Assembly: GCA_019358835.1 (NCBI GenBank)
Contig: JAHHIH010000007.1
Span: 1-64,000 of the forward strand
Origin: Tildeniella torsiva UHER 1998/13D
GTDB taxonomy: Bacteria; Cyanobacteriota; Cyanobacteriia; Phormidesmidales; Phormidesmidaceae
Length of the DNA stretch: 64,000 nt
Direction: 5' to 3'
Positions 53,418-62,409 of the stretch are shown here, in pieces; the first letter of the stretch is position 1, and the number at the start of each line of letters is the position of its first letter. Both the position numbers and the translations under genes were made by a program. The notes beneath the pieces were generated by a model, which was given only the letters and a program-made list of their open reading frames with translations, had not been told where the DNA came from and did not search any database.

Positions 53418-54587
53418 ATGAGGTCTGCTCCCTTGAAACAAGGACTCTGGATACCCCTAAGACGGCTGCTGGCAGCGATCGCAGCGGCGGTGATGATGTT
53501 GAGTGGTGCGATCGCAGCCCCAGCCGAGGCCCAGTCGGCGGCGGCGGCGGCAATCGGCAACGAAAGTTTTGTGGCCGCTGCCGTGCGCCAGGTTGGCCCA
53601 GCGGTGGTGCGCATTGACACCGAAAAAACCATCACTCGCCAGACCCGTGATCCGCTCTACGAAGACCCCTTCCTGCGCGATTTCTTTGGCGGCATGCCGC
53701 GCCAGCCTCAAGAAGAACTGCTGCGGGGCCAGGGTTCAGGCTTCATCATCGACGACACCGGCAACATCTTGACCAACGCCCACGTGATCAACGGCGCTGA
53801 CCGGGTGGTAGTCACCCTCAAGGATGGCCGCAGTTTTGACGCCGTCGTAGAAGGGGTAGACGAAGTCACCGACCTGGCCGTGGTCAAAATTGACGATGGC
53901 GAAGACGATGTGCTGCCCATTGCCACCCTGGGCGACTCTGACCAGATCGAAGTGGGCGACTGGGCGATTGCCGTCGGCAACCCCCTTGGCCTTGACAACA
54001 CCGTCACCCTGGGCATTGTCAGCACGCTCAAGCGCACTAGCAGCTCTGTGGGCATCCCCGGCAAGCGGCTAGAGTTTATTCAGACCGATGCCGCCATTAA
54101 CCCTGGCAACTCGGGTGGGCCGCTGGTCAATCAGCGGGGCGAAGTGATCGGCATCAATACCGCCATTCGGGCTGACGCCATGGGCATTGGCTTTGCCATC
54201 CCGATCAACAAGGCCAAGGAGGTCAAAGACATGCTGGCTCGGGGCGAAACCGTGGCCCACCCTTACATCGGGGTGCAAATCGCCAATCTCACCCCTGGGC
54301 AAGCCAAGCGCAGCAACGAAGACATTAACTCGGGTATGTTTCTCCCCGAAGTCGATGGTGTGCTCGTCATCCGCGTGCTCGAAGGCACCCCCGCTGCCGA
54401 TGCCGGTCTGCGCCGAGGCGATGTAATTGTGGCGGTTGATGGTACCCCGATTCGCAGTGCCGACGGGCTGCAAATCAAGGTCGAAAACACCAAGATTGGC
54501 AATACGTTGGAGCTTAAAATTCAGCGGGGCGATCGCCCCATGACGGTGCAGGTCAAAACTGCCGAACTCCGCGAGCAGGCAGAATAA
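53418..54587 (+). CDS. HtrA/Deg-family serine protease (HhoB/HhoA-like)
   Basis: A 389-residue exported protease from ATG 53418 (a GTG at 53400 would add six residues). The signal peptide ends near APAEA. The trypsin-like domain has His in ILTNAHVING, Asp in EVTDLAVVKID and Ser in INPGNSGGPLVN. One PDZ domain (about 290-380) contains VRVLEGTPAADAGLRRGDVI. Cyanobacteria have three Deg proteases (HtrA, HhoA, HhoB) in quality control of envelope and thylakoid proteins; which one this is cannot be fixed. Confidence 0.92.
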   Translation: MRSAPLKQGLWIPLRRLLAAIAAAVMMLSGAIAAPAEAQSAAAAAIGNESFVAAAVRQVGPAVVRIDTEKTITRQTRDPLYEDPFLRDFFGGMPRQPQEELLRGQGSGFIIDDTGNILTNAHVINGADRVVVTLKDGRSFDAVVEGVDEVTDLAVVKIDDGEDDVLPIATLGDSDQIEVGDWAIAVGNPLGLDNTVTLGIVSTLKRTSSSVGIPGKRLEFIQTDAAINPGNSGGPLVNQRGEVIGINTAIRADAMGIGFAIPINKAKEVKDMLARGETVAHPYIGVQIANLTPGQAKRSNEDINSGMFLPEVDGVLVIRVLEGTPAADAGLRRGDVIVAVDGTPIRSADGLQIKVENTKIGNTLELKIQRGDRPMTVQVKTAELREQAE

Positions 54588-54637
54588 AACCCACCCACTT
54601 ACCTTTCATCTATTTCCCTAAATTAAGGAGACTTTCC

Positions 54638-54982
54638 ATGCAATCCACTGAAGACGCTGGCACCCGCAAAATTCTCTCCGCCATTAGCCACGGCTCTATT
54701 TTCTTCAACGCTCTGATTCTGTCTATCGGCGTTCCCATCGCCATTCTGCTGGTTTCCAAAGATACAGTCATTAAAGAAAGCGCCAAAGAGGCAATCAACT
54801 TTCACCTGAATATGTGGTTTTGGTGGACTGTCGCTGGCATTTTGGCCTGGCTGTTGATCGGCATTCCGATGTTGTTTGTGCTGGGAATCGTGAACTTTAT
54901 CATGCCGATCTTCGGCATTTTTCACAGCATCACCAAGCCCGACACAGTGTTCCGCTATCCGCTGATTCTGCGCCTGTTTTAG
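54638..54982 (+). CDS. DUF4870-family membrane protein
   Basis: A 114-residue protein with about three transmembrane segments and the DUF4870 pattern RKILSAISHGSIFF, KESAKEAINFHLNMWFW and a C-terminal VLGIVNFIMPIFGIFHSI. A strong AAGGAG (54625-54630) precedes the ATG. It lies 50 bp after the protease gene on the same strand and may be co-transcribed. Function unknown. Confidence 0.88.
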   Translation: MQSTEDAGTRKILSAISHGSIFFNALILSIGVPIAILLVSKDTVIKESAKEAINFHLNMWFWWTVAGILAWLLIGIPMLFVLGIVNFIMPIFGIFHSITKPDTVFRYPLILRLF

Positions 54983-55033
54983 AGGGCTTTCCCGACAGGG
55001 GGTTATGGTATGTCATACCCCTGCTGAAACCCT

Positions 55034-56075
55034 TTACCCGCCAACCTTTTCCACCCAATCCAGCGCTCGGTTCCATGCCCACCAGGGGTCGCTATCCCCG
55101 GCTTGGCGTTGACCGGCGCTGCCGTTGTAGTAGCCCACGTGGCCGCCATAGTCGGTCAGCACTAATTTGATTTTGGGGTTGGCCGCACAGACATTTTTTA
55201 AGTCGGGGATGATCGCTGGGCTAAACAGCGGGTCATCGGAGGCGTAGAGAATTAGCGTCGGAATCGTTAAATCGGCCATAATAGGGCAGCGGGCTGCTGG
55301 CGTTGTAGTAGTCTTCGACTGAGGCAAACCCCAGGCGCGGAATGACCAACTCGTGGTCAAAGCCCCAAATGCTGTTGGCGCGATCGATCGCAGCGGGGTC
55401 AAAGTGGTCGGGGTGAGCCTGGTAAAGGCGCTGGGCTAAGTGCTTGAGTTCTTGGGCGATCGATCGTTCTAAAAATTTCCCCAGCGGATCGGCGCTCAGG
55501 TAGCGCAGCGATCGATTGGAGTCGAGGCTGGGGCAGACCGCCACGACTCCGGCAATGTCTCCCGGCACCAAACCGCTGTTGGCTGGCAGCTGCATGGCTG
55601 CTTTGGCCCCCCACAGTGCCAGCTGCCCGCTGAGGGAGTAGCCCACAAACCAGAAGGGCGGCGCACAGCCCAGTGCCTTGGCCTGGGCCGCCAGGGCCAC
55701 ATAGTCATCCCCCTCGTAGATGCCGTCGGAGGTGAGGGTGGGCGAAAGTTCGGCGGTTTTGCCGTGGGCGCGCCAGTCAAACACCACCAGGCCGTAGCCT
55801 CGATGGTGGGCTTTGCGGGCCAAAATTTCGAGCTGCCACTGGTCGTCGAGGCTGCCAGTAATGCCGTAGGTGGCAACGATGGTGCCTTTCGAGCGGTTGG
55901 GCACTGCCCAGCGCCCAAAAATCGGCACCTCCCCCTGGCCCGTGAAAATATGGTCTTGGTAGGCGATGGGCGGCAGGTCAATGCTCTGAGGCCAGGTTTG
56001 GCTCGACACCAGAGCAGTGTAGAGGGTCATGGCCAGGCCATTCTGCAAAAACCAGGGGGGCTCAAAAGGGGGCAT
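55034..56075 (-). pseudogene. Frameshifted alpha/beta hydrolase (YheT-like)
   Basis: Two overlapping frames make one hydrolase. The first, from 56075, starts MPPFEPPWFLQNGLAMTLY and has the nucleophile Ser in FVGYSLSGQLALWG. It leaves frame after YYNASSPLP and ends at 55233. The other continues IMADLTIPTLILYASDDPLF and has the catalytic His in DYGGHVGYYNG, ending at 55034. The break is near 55278-55290 (CCATAATAGGG); a 1-bp indel restores a protein of about 345 residues. Without the second frame, the acid and His of the triad are lost. Either a true inactivating mutation or a sequencing error. Confidence 0.8.
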
Positions 56076-56227
56076 AGGGGCGTGCGAATACTGCTTTCAG
56101 CATTCCAGAGAACCCGTTGCAGCACCATCCCCCCGCTGGAGAAAAATGTAGGATGCGATCGGAGTCGTAGGGGCAGACCCCTGTGTCTGCCCAGGGGTAT
56201 CGGGTGAGCACCAAGGACGAACGGTTA

Positions 56228-57277
56228 ATGACAGACCAAAAGATCGCTAACGATGTTGTGCGAGTTGGTATGGTTGGCACCGGGTTTGTGGCTCGCCTGC
56301 GGGCTGAGGCTCTACAGACCCATGAGAAAGCTTGTTTGGTAGCTGTTGCTGGCCGTGCCCAGGCCGAGACTGCTGCCTTTGCTCAGCAGTATGGGGCGAC
56401 AGCGGTAGACACTTGGCAAGACTTAATCCACCATCCTGACCTAGATCTGATCGTGGTCTGCCACATCAACCGCGACCACAGCACCGTCGCCGCCGCGGCC
56501 CTGGAGGCCAACCACCATGTGGTGGTGGAATATCCCCTGGCGCTGAATGCCGAACAGGCTCAGCCTTTGCTTACCCTGGCTCATGCCAAGCAGCGCTTGC
56601 TACACGTCGAGCACATCGAGCTGCTGGGGGGCACCCATCTGGCGGCTAAGGCTAATCTGGGGGCGATCGGTAAGCCCTTCTACGCCCGCTACTGCACCCT
56701 GGCCCCCCGCCCGCATGCTCTGCCCACCTGGACCTCTTGTCCAGAACTGTTTGGCTTTCCGTTAGTGGGGGCGCTGTCGCGCCTGCACCGGCTGATTGAC
56801 TGCTTCGGCCCGGTGGCGCGGGTCTACTGCCAAAACCACTACGGCAGCTTCACCCCTGGCCCGGAGGGGATGACCTGCTACCGCACCTGCCTCTGTACCG
56901 CCCAGCTCACCTTTACCTCGGGGCTAATCGCCGAGGTCACCTACGGCAAAGGCGAGGCTCTGTGGCAAGCGACGCGGCAGCTAGAGGTGATCGGCAGCGG
57001 CGGATCCCTCTGTCTGGACGGCGATCGGGGTACGCTGACCGATGCCCAGGGCACTCGCGCTCTAGAGGTCGGCTCGCGTCGAGGACTGTTCGCTGCTGAC
57101 ACCGCCCAAGTGATTGAGCACCTGCTGACGGGGCAGGCACTCTACTGCACGCCCGAGGCCAGTCTGTACAGCTTGCAGGTGGCCACTGCCGCCCAGCGAT
57201 CGGCAGCGACAGGGCGAGTGGTCGAGGTTGCCGGGCCTATGCCACCGTATAGCCCGCCTTCTGAATCGCTTCAGTAA
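56228..57277 (+). CDS. bvdR: Biliverdin reductase
   Basis: A 349-residue Gfo/Idh/MocA-fold enzyme from ATG 56228. The NAD(P) motif is VRVGMVGTGFVARLRAEAL. Further blocks characteristic of Synechocystis BvdR are LLHVEHIELLGGTHLAA, FYARYCTL, FGFPLVGALSRLHRL, AEVTYGKGEA and VGSRRGLFAADTAQV. It reduces biliverdin IX-alpha to bilirubin and influences phycobilin metabolism. An earlier in-frame ATG at 56183 is not family-like. The 3' end overlaps a convergent metallochaperone gene by 41 bp. Confidence 0.88.
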   Translation: MTDQKIANDVVRVGMVGTGFVARLRAEALQTHEKACLVAVAGRAQAETAAFAQQYGATAVDTWQDLIHHPDLDLIVVCHINRDHSTVAAAALEANHHVVVEYPLALNAEQAQPLLTLAHAKQRLLHVEHIELLGGTHLAAKANLGAIGKPFYARYCTLAPRPHALPTWTSCPELFGFPLVGALSRLHRLIDCFGPVARVYCQNHYGSFTPGPEGMTCYRTCLCTAQLTFTSGLIAEVTYGKGEALWQATRQLEVIGSGGSLCLDGDRGTLTDAQGTRALEVGSRRGLFAADTAQVIEHLLTGQALYCTPEASLYSLQVATAAQRSAATGRVVEVAGPMPPYSPPSESLQ

Positions 57278-57434
57278 GCGCCTCGGCGGTAACGCTGGCG
57301 GTAATGTCTACCGCCTTCGACCCCAGATCGGTTTTAACCTCGGCGCTGGGGTCAACGGCCTGCACGGCTTGGGTAATGGTGCTGACGCAGGCCCCGCAGG
57401 CCATATCGGGCACGGTTACAGAAAGGGTGGTCAT
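57237..57434 (-). CDS. Heavy-metal-associated domain protein, Atx1/CopZ-like
   Basis: A 65-residue ferredoxin-like copper-chaperone fold with the metal-binding MACGACVSTI (MxCxxC) near residues 11-16 and the C-terminal AIQKAGYTVA. Cyanobacterial Atx1 delivers Cu(I) to the thylakoid P-type ATPases. No ATPase is nearby. It overlaps the 3' end of bvdR on the opposite strand. Confidence 0.9.
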   Translation of the reverse strand: MTTLSVTVPDMACGACVSTITQAVQAVDPSAEVKTDLGSKAVDITASVTAEALTEAIQKAGYTVA

Positions 57435-57498
57435 GGGGAGTGAGTCTGAGAAATCGAGGACTCAACTACTCTAGGCGATCGCAACACCGCCACTACCC

Positions 57499-57640
57499 CA
57501 GGGCAAACGCATACTAATTCAGGGCCAACGAAGGAATCAGGAGTTCAACGATCAGCAGCCTGTAAAATGCCGATATTTTCGCAATAAGGTACTCCAAAGC
57601 GGGTCTTACTGCGAGAATATCGGAGTATGCGTTTGCCCTG
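57499..57640. mobile_element. MITE of 142 bp with 10-bp target-site duplication
   Basis: Perfect terminal inverted repeats (CAGGGCAAACGCATACT at 57499-57515 and its complement at 57624-57640) are flanked by an exact 10-bp direct repeat GCCACTACCC (57489-57498 and 57641-57650). A second internal inverted repeat (57570-57588 with 57605-57623, 17 of 19 matched) abuts the right terminus. There is no transposase. A CAGGG terminus and 8-10-bp duplications suggest ISAs1-like mobilisation, but this is inference. The rest of the 328-bp gap shows nothing beyond the gltA promoter region. Confidence 0.85.
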
Positions 57641-57762
57641 GCCACTACCCCCACTGGGTTGACAGCGGCGCTAAGGTTGATCAGATGATTTGGTAGCGTT
57701 GATGACGGCGGGGCGTTAACCCCCCTTGGAATCATAGGTCAGCGAATGGGAGTAACAACTAA

Positions 57763-58944
57763 ATGACCGTATGTGAGTACAGGCCCGGTTTAGAGGGTGT
57801 ACCGGCCACCCAGTCGAGCATCAGCTTTGTGGATGGCCAGGCGGGAATCCTCGAATATCGCGGTATTCCCATCGAAGAGTTGGCCCAGCGCGGTACGTTT
57901 CTCGAAACGGCCTACCTGTTGATCTGGGGCGGGCTGCCGTCAAAACAGGAGCTAGAGGCCTTTGAGCACGAAATTTGCTACCATCGCCGCCTTAAGTACC
58001 GCATCCGCGACATGATGAAGTGCTTTCCCGAGAGCGGTCATCCGATGGATGCCCTGCAAGCCTGCGCGGCGGCTCTGGGCTTGTTCTACTCGCGCCGAGC
58101 GCTAGACAATCCGGTCTACATCCAGCAGGCGGTGGTGCGGCTGCTGGCCAAAATTCCCACCATGGTGGCGGCGTTTCAGCTGATGCGCAAGGGCAACGAT
58201 CCGGTGCAGCCCAGGGATGACCTCAACTATTCCGCCAACTTTCTCTACATGCTCAACGAGCGCGAGCCCGACCCCCTGGCGGCGCGGATCTTTGACATTT
58301 GCCTCACCCTCCACGCCGAGCACACCATCAACGCCTCGACCTTTTCGGCCATGGTGACGGCCTCGACCCTCACCGACCCCTACGCGGTGGTTGCCTCGGC
58401 GGTGGGCACCCTGGCGGGGCCGCTCCACGGCGGGGCCAACGAGGAGGTGATCGACATGCTGGAGGAGATTGGCTCGGTGGAAAATGTGCGCCCCTACGTG
58501 GAGCGCTGCATTGCCGAAAAGTCTAAGATCATGGGCTTTGGCCACCGGGTTTACAAGGTCAAAGACCCCCGCGCCACGATTTTGCAGGGGCTGGCTGAGC
58601 AGCTGTTTGCCAAGTTTGGCCAAGACGAGTATTACGCGATCGCCCTGGAGATGGAGCAGGCCGTCTCCGAGAAGCTTGGCGCTAAGGGCATTTACCCCAA
58701 CGTTGACTTCTACTCGGGGCTGGTCTACCGCAAGCTGGGCATTCCAACCGATTTGTTTACGCCGATTTTTGCGATCGCCCGTGTAGCTGGCTGGCTGGCC
58801 CACTGGAAAGAGCAGCTCGGCGAAAACCGCATCTTTCGCCCCACCCAAATCTACACCGGCCCCCACAGCCAGACCTATATTGACCTGGCCAATCGTCCCC
58901 ACATCTGGGATAAGCAAGGTTTTTCGGTGTCGCTACCCTCCTGA
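57763..58944 (+). CDS. gltA: Citrate synthase
   Basis: A 393-residue TCA-cycle enzyme joining acetyl-CoA and oxaloacetate. FVDGQAGILEYRGIPIEEL marks the N-terminus; catalytic residues lie in LHAEHTINASTFSAMVTAST, GPLHGGANEEVI, MGFGHRVYKVKDPRA and NVDFYSGLVYRKLGI. Length fits the short, Gram-positive-like type. The MITE sits about 120 bp upstream of the ATG and could affect its promoter. Confidence 0.97.
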   Translation: MTVCEYRPGLEGVPATQSSISFVDGQAGILEYRGIPIEELAQRGTFLETAYLLIWGGLPSKQELEAFEHEICYHRRLKYRIRDMMKCFPESGHPMDALQACAAALGLFYSRRALDNPVYIQQAVVRLLAKIPTMVAAFQLMRKGNDPVQPRDDLNYSANFLYMLNEREPDPLAARIFDICLTLHAEHTINASTFSAMVTASTLTDPYAVVASAVGTLAGPLHGGANEEVIDMLEEIGSVENVRPYVERCIAEKSKIMGFGHRVYKVKDPRATILQGLAEQLFAKFGQDEYYAIALEMEQAVSEKLGAKGIYPNVDFYSGLVYRKLGIPTDLFTPIFAIARVAGWLAHWKEQLGENRIFRPTQIYTGPHSQTYIDLANRPHIWDKQGFSVSLPS

Positions 58945-59029
58945 TCGACCGCCTGATGGGTCAGACCCCCCTGGGCACTCTTCTCCCCTGCGCAGATTAT
59001 TGATCTAGTGACGATTTTCAGGAACTCCT

Positions 59030-59063
59030 GCCCCTCTGGCGCTTGCGCTGGGGGGCTTTTGTT
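59030..59063 (+). terminator. Rho-independent terminator of gltA
   Basis: GCCCC...GGGGGC with an inner GCGC-TT-GCGC stem is followed by TTTTGTTT. The rest of the 354-bp gltA-ndhA gap has no ORF; the ndhA promoter is presumably in its right half. Confidence 0.75.
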
Positions 59064-59298
59064 TGGGGATGTCATAGATGGCTTTCCAGGTGCAGAGGGA
59101 TACAGTGAACTGACTTTCACCTCGCACCGTACAGCTTGAACCCCTCACAGGCCACCCCAACCGGCTTTTCAATCCCTTCCCGCCAAAACTTCCTATGAAT
59201 CCCATCTGCCCGGCTCGGTGGATGGGGGAAGATGGCGGTAGAATCTAAAGTGTTTTCTCTTTGCCAGAGTTAACTGTACCGTTGCGAAGGACTGGCCC

Positions 59299-60417
59299 AT
59301 GACTCAAGGAATTGACCTACAGGGGAGTTTCGTCAATGCCCTCGTTGACCTGGGACTGCCCGCTGGAGCAGCGAAGGCTCTCTGGCTGCCCCTGCCCATG
59401 GTGGTGATTCTAATTGGGGCCACGGTCAGCATTTTTGTGACGGTATGGCTAGAGCGCAAGATTTCTGCCGCCGCTCAGCAGCGGATTGGGCCTGAGTTCG
59501 CCGGGCCTCTCGGCACCCTTCAGGCCGCTGCCGACGGCATCAAGCTGATCTTTAAAGAAGACATTACTCCCGCCAAGGCCGACCCGATTCTGTTTACGCT
59601 GGGGCCTGCGATCGTCGTAATCCCGGTCTTTTTGTCGTACCTGATTGTGCCCTTTGGCCAAAATCTGGTGATTACCGACATCGGCGTCGGCATCTTTCTG
59701 TGGATTGCCCTCTCCAGCATTGCCCCCATCGGCCTGCTGATGTCGGGCTACTCGTCTAACAACAAATACTCCCTGCTGGGGGGCTTGCGGGCGGCGGCCC
59801 AGTCGATCAGCTACGAAATTCCCATGGCGCTGGCGGTGCTGGCGGTGGTGCTGATGTCCAACAGCTTGAGCACCATCGACATCGTCAATCAGCAGTCGGG
59901 CTACGGAATTTTGGGCTGGAACATCTGGCGGCAGCCCGCCGGGTTCCTCATTTTTTGGATTGCGGCCCTGGCGGAGTGCGAGCGTCTGCCCTTTGACCTG
60001 CCCGAGGCGGAGGAAGAGCTGGTGGCGGGCTACCAGACTGAGTACACCGGTATGAAGTTTGGCCTGTTCTACGTGGGCTCCTACGTCAACCTGGTGCTGT
60101 CGGCGCTGATTGTCTCGATTCTGTACCTGGGCGGCTGGGAATCTCCCATCTCGGTGAGCTGGTTGGCGAGTCTGATTGGGGTCAGCGAAACTACCCCCTG
60201 GCTCCAGGTAATCACCGCTTCCCTCGGCATCATGATGACGCTGTTTAAGGCCTACGCCCTGGTGTTTATTGCGGTGCTGCTGCGGTGGACGATGCCTCGC
60301 ATTCGCATCGACCAGCTGCTCGACTTCGGCTGGAAGTTTTTGCTGCCTGTATCGCTGGTTAACCTGCTGTTGACCGCAGCCCTCAAGCTGGCGTTTCCGG
60401 TTGCCTTTGGTGGCTAG
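59299..60417 (+). CDS. ndhA: NAD(P)H-quinone oxidoreductase subunit 1
   Basis: A 372-residue thylakoid-membrane subunit of NDH-1 with eight or more hydrophobic helices. Landmarks are [39 protein letters not shown] and [21 protein letters not shown], the quinone-proximal loop. It joins the hydrophilic arm to the membrane arm in cyclic electron flow and respiration. First of ndhA-I-G-E. Confidence 0.98.
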   Translation: MTQGIDLQGSFVNALVDLGLPAGAAKALWLPLPMVVILIGATVSIFVTVWLERKISAAAQQRIGPEFAGPLGTLQAAADGIKLIFKEDITPAKADPILFTLGPAIVVIPVFLSYLIVPFGQNLVITDIGVGIFLWIALSSIAPIGLLMSGYSSNNKYSLLGGLRAAAQSISYEIPMALAVLAVVLMSNSLSTIDIVNQQSGYGILGWNIWRQPAGFLIFWIAALAECERLPFDLPEAEEELVAGYQTEYTGMKFGLFYVGSYVNLVLSALIVSILYLGGWESPISVSWLASLIGVSETTPWLQVITASLGIMMTLFKAYALVFIAVLLRWTMPRIRIDQLLDFGWKFLLPVSLVNLLLTAALKLAFPVAFGG

Positions 60418-60526
60418 CCCAGAAGCCTTGCCCTACTCTGTAGGTAAGCTCTGCCCCTGGCGACCCGCGTTTGCTTGACGCTCGACTACCCCCATTGACC
60501 ACCTGTACCACTGCGGAGGCTTTCCT

Positions 60527-61153
60527 ATGCTGGGTTTTCTCAAACAAGTCGGCGACTACGCCAAAGAAAGCTTACAGGCAGCCAAATATATAGGTCAGGG
60601 TCTCTCGGTGACCTTTGATCACATGAGCCGCCGCCCGGTGACGGTGCAGTATCCCTACGAAAAACTGGTGCCCTCTGAGCGGTTTCGGGGACGCATTCAC
60701 TTTGAGTTTGACAAGTGCATTGCCTGCGAGGTGTGCGTGCGGGTGTGCCCCATCAACCTGCCCGTGGTGGATTGGGAATTTGACAAGGCCACTAAGAAAA
60801 AAGACCTGAAGCATTACAGCATCGACTTTGGGGTTTGTATTTTTTGCGGCAACTGCGTGGAGTACTGCCCCACCAACTGCCTGTCGATGACTGAAGAGTA
60901 TGAACTGGCCACCTACGATCGCCACGAGCTGAACTACGACAACGTGGCTCTGGGTCGCTTGCCCTACAAAGTCACCCAAGATCCCATGGTCACCCCCCTG
61001 CGGGAGCTGGCCTACTTGCCCAAGGGCGTGATGGATCCTCATGATCTGCCGGTCAACGCTCGGCGGGCGGGCCAGATGCCTCAGGAAATTTTGGAGGCGG
61101 CTCAAAAGGAAGCTAAAGCGGCTGAAGACAGCGCACCTAAGGCCGAGGAATAA
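60527..61153 (+). CDS. ndhI: NAD(P)H-quinone oxidoreductase subunit I
   Basis: A 208-residue peripheral subunit with two [4Fe-4S] motifs, [16 protein letters not shown] and [16 protein letters not shown]. It carries electrons through the hydrophilic arm towards plastoquinone. The C-terminal Ala/Glu-rich tail is typical of cyanobacterial copies. GGAGG lies before the ATG. Confidence 0.98.
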   Translation: MLGFLKQVGDYAKESLQAAKYIGQGLSVTFDHMSRRPVTVQYPYEKLVPSERFRGRIHFEFDKCIACEVCVRVCPINLPVVDWEFDKATKKKDLKHYSIDFGVCIFCGNCVEYCPTNCLSMTEEYELATYDRHELNYDNVALGRLPYKVTQDPMVTPLRELAYLPKGVMDPHDLPVNARRAGQMPQEILEAAQKEAKAAEDSAPKAEE

Positions 61154-61236
61154 TGCGTCCGTTAGGGTTCCGTGGTACATTCGCCTAAGCTAAGACCACG
61201 GCTGCGATCGCTCAATGTTTATCAGGAGTCAAAACT

Positions 61237-61854
61237 GTGACGCTAGCGGAAGGGGTACAACTCGTTGCCTTTGGCATACTGGTTGCAATGACGCTGGGGG
61301 GTGCCCTGGGGGTCGTGCTGTTAGATAACATCGTCTACTCGGCGTTTTTGCTGGGGGGCGTGTTTACCAGCATGTCGGGCTTGTATATCTTGCTGAACGC
61401 CGGGTTTGTGGCGGCGGCCCAGGTGCTGGTCTACGTCGGTGCCGTCAGCGTGCTGATTCTGTTTGGAATCATGCTGGTGAACAAAGAGCAGCCGTTCACC
61501 CCCATGAAGCAGGCTTGGGTCGGCAAGGTAGCCACAGGCGGCGTTTGCGTCGGCCTGTTCGCGCTGCTGACGGCCTCAACGCTGAATACGCCCTGGGCTA
61601 TTTCCACCGAGGTGCCCTCGGGTGAGATGGCCACGGTGGCCATTGGCATTCACTTTTTTACCGACTACCTGTTGCCCTTTGAGCTGGCTTCGGTGCTGCT
61701 GCTGATTGCGCTGATTGGGGCGATCGTGCTGGCCCGACGCGAGTTTATTCCTGATGTGGCCCCTGGGGAGGCTGAGTCGGAAGCCTTGCAGCTGCCAGAG
61801 CGTCCCCGTGAGCTAGTGTCTTCCGTTTCATCAGTTTCCGATACCGATAGCTAG
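61237..61854 (+). CDS. ndhG: NAD(P)H-quinone oxidoreductase subunit 6
   Basis: A 205-residue NuoJ-like membrane subunit with five hydrophobic segments. It shows NAGFVAAAQVLVYVGAVSVLI, the conserved proton-path helix, and ELASVLLLIALIGAIVLARRE. The start is GTG at 61237 (MTLAEGVQLVAFG) preceded by AGGAG. The C-terminal 25 residues are polar and poorly conserved. Confidence 0.96.
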   Translation: MTLAEGVQLVAFGILVAMTLGGALGVVLLDNIVYSAFLLGGVFTSMSGLYILLNAGFVAAAQVLVYVGAVSVLILFGIMLVNKEQPFTPMKQAWVGKVATGGVCVGLFALLTASTLNTPWAISTEVPSGEMATVAIGIHFFTDYLLPFELASVLLLIALIGAIVLARREFIPDVAPGEAESEALQLPERPRELVSSVSSVSDTDS

Positions 61855-61872
61855 CTCGAATGATATCTGTAG

Positions 61873-61889
61873 GGTGGGCACTGCCCACC
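61873..61889. repeat. Palindromic repeat GGTGGGCACTGCCCACC
   Basis: A short palindrome in the ndhG-ndhE gap, within TGTAGGGTGGGCACTGCC, a form of dispersed repeat often seen in cyanobacterial intergenic DNA. It lies inside the operon, so it is not a terminator. Confidence 0.6.
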
Positions 61890-61939
61890 GATTGACTCAG
61901 CACTGTGTGAACTAACTCCTAACGGTTTTTGCCCTAGCC

Positions 61940-62245
61940 ATGCAACTTGAGTATTTTCTACTGACCGCCGCTGCCCTGTTCTGTATTGGCATCTATGGCT
62001 TAGTCACCAGCCGCAACGTAATTCGGGTGCTGATGTCCATTGAGCTGATGCTGAATGCGGTCAACCTGAATCTGCTGGCGTTTTCAAACTACCTCGACCC
62101 GGTGGGCATCAACGGTCAGGTGTTTGCGGTGTTTGTAATCAGCATTGCTGCCGCCGAGGCGGCGGTGGGTCTGGCGATTGTGCTGTCGATTTACCGCAAC
62201 CGCGACACGGTAGATATGGAGCAGTTCAACCTGCTGAAGTGGTAG
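61940..62245 (+). CDS. ndhE: NAD(P)H-quinone oxidoreductase subunit 4L
   Basis: A 101-residue NuoK homologue with three transmembrane helices and conserved Glu residues in [16 protein letters not shown] and [20 protein letters not shown]. Last gene of ndhA-I-G-E and followed by a strong terminator. Confidence 0.97.
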   Translation: MQLEYFLLTAAALFCIGIYGLVTSRNVIRVLMSIELMLNAVNLNLLAFSNYLDPVGINGQVFAVFVISIAAAEAAVGLAIVLSIYRNRDTVDMEQFNLLKW

Positions 62246-62274
62246 CCCGTCTTCTAAAGTGTAAGAATGTCTGG

Positions 62275-62316
62275 ATTGTAGAGGGGGTGGCGATCGCTCC
62301 CTCTACAATTGTTTTT
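62275..62316 (+). terminator. Rho-independent terminator of ndhAIGE
   Basis: An 11-bp stem ATTGTAGAGGG (62275-62285) / CCCTCTACAAT (62299-62309), whose loop contains a HIP1-like GCGATCGC, precedes TGTTTTT. Confidence 0.88.
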
Positions 62317-62409
62317 AGGGGCTGGGATGTCGCTTTTCCCTAGAGATATCGTTGGGTGCGCGCCCTATCGTTCTGTCCCTATTCCCCTATTCACCCACGG
62401 CATTTTGTT

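Noticed and set aside
57514-57735. 73-codon ORF across the MITE before gltA
   Set aside because: It spans the MITE inverted repeats and has no homology or ribosome-binding site.
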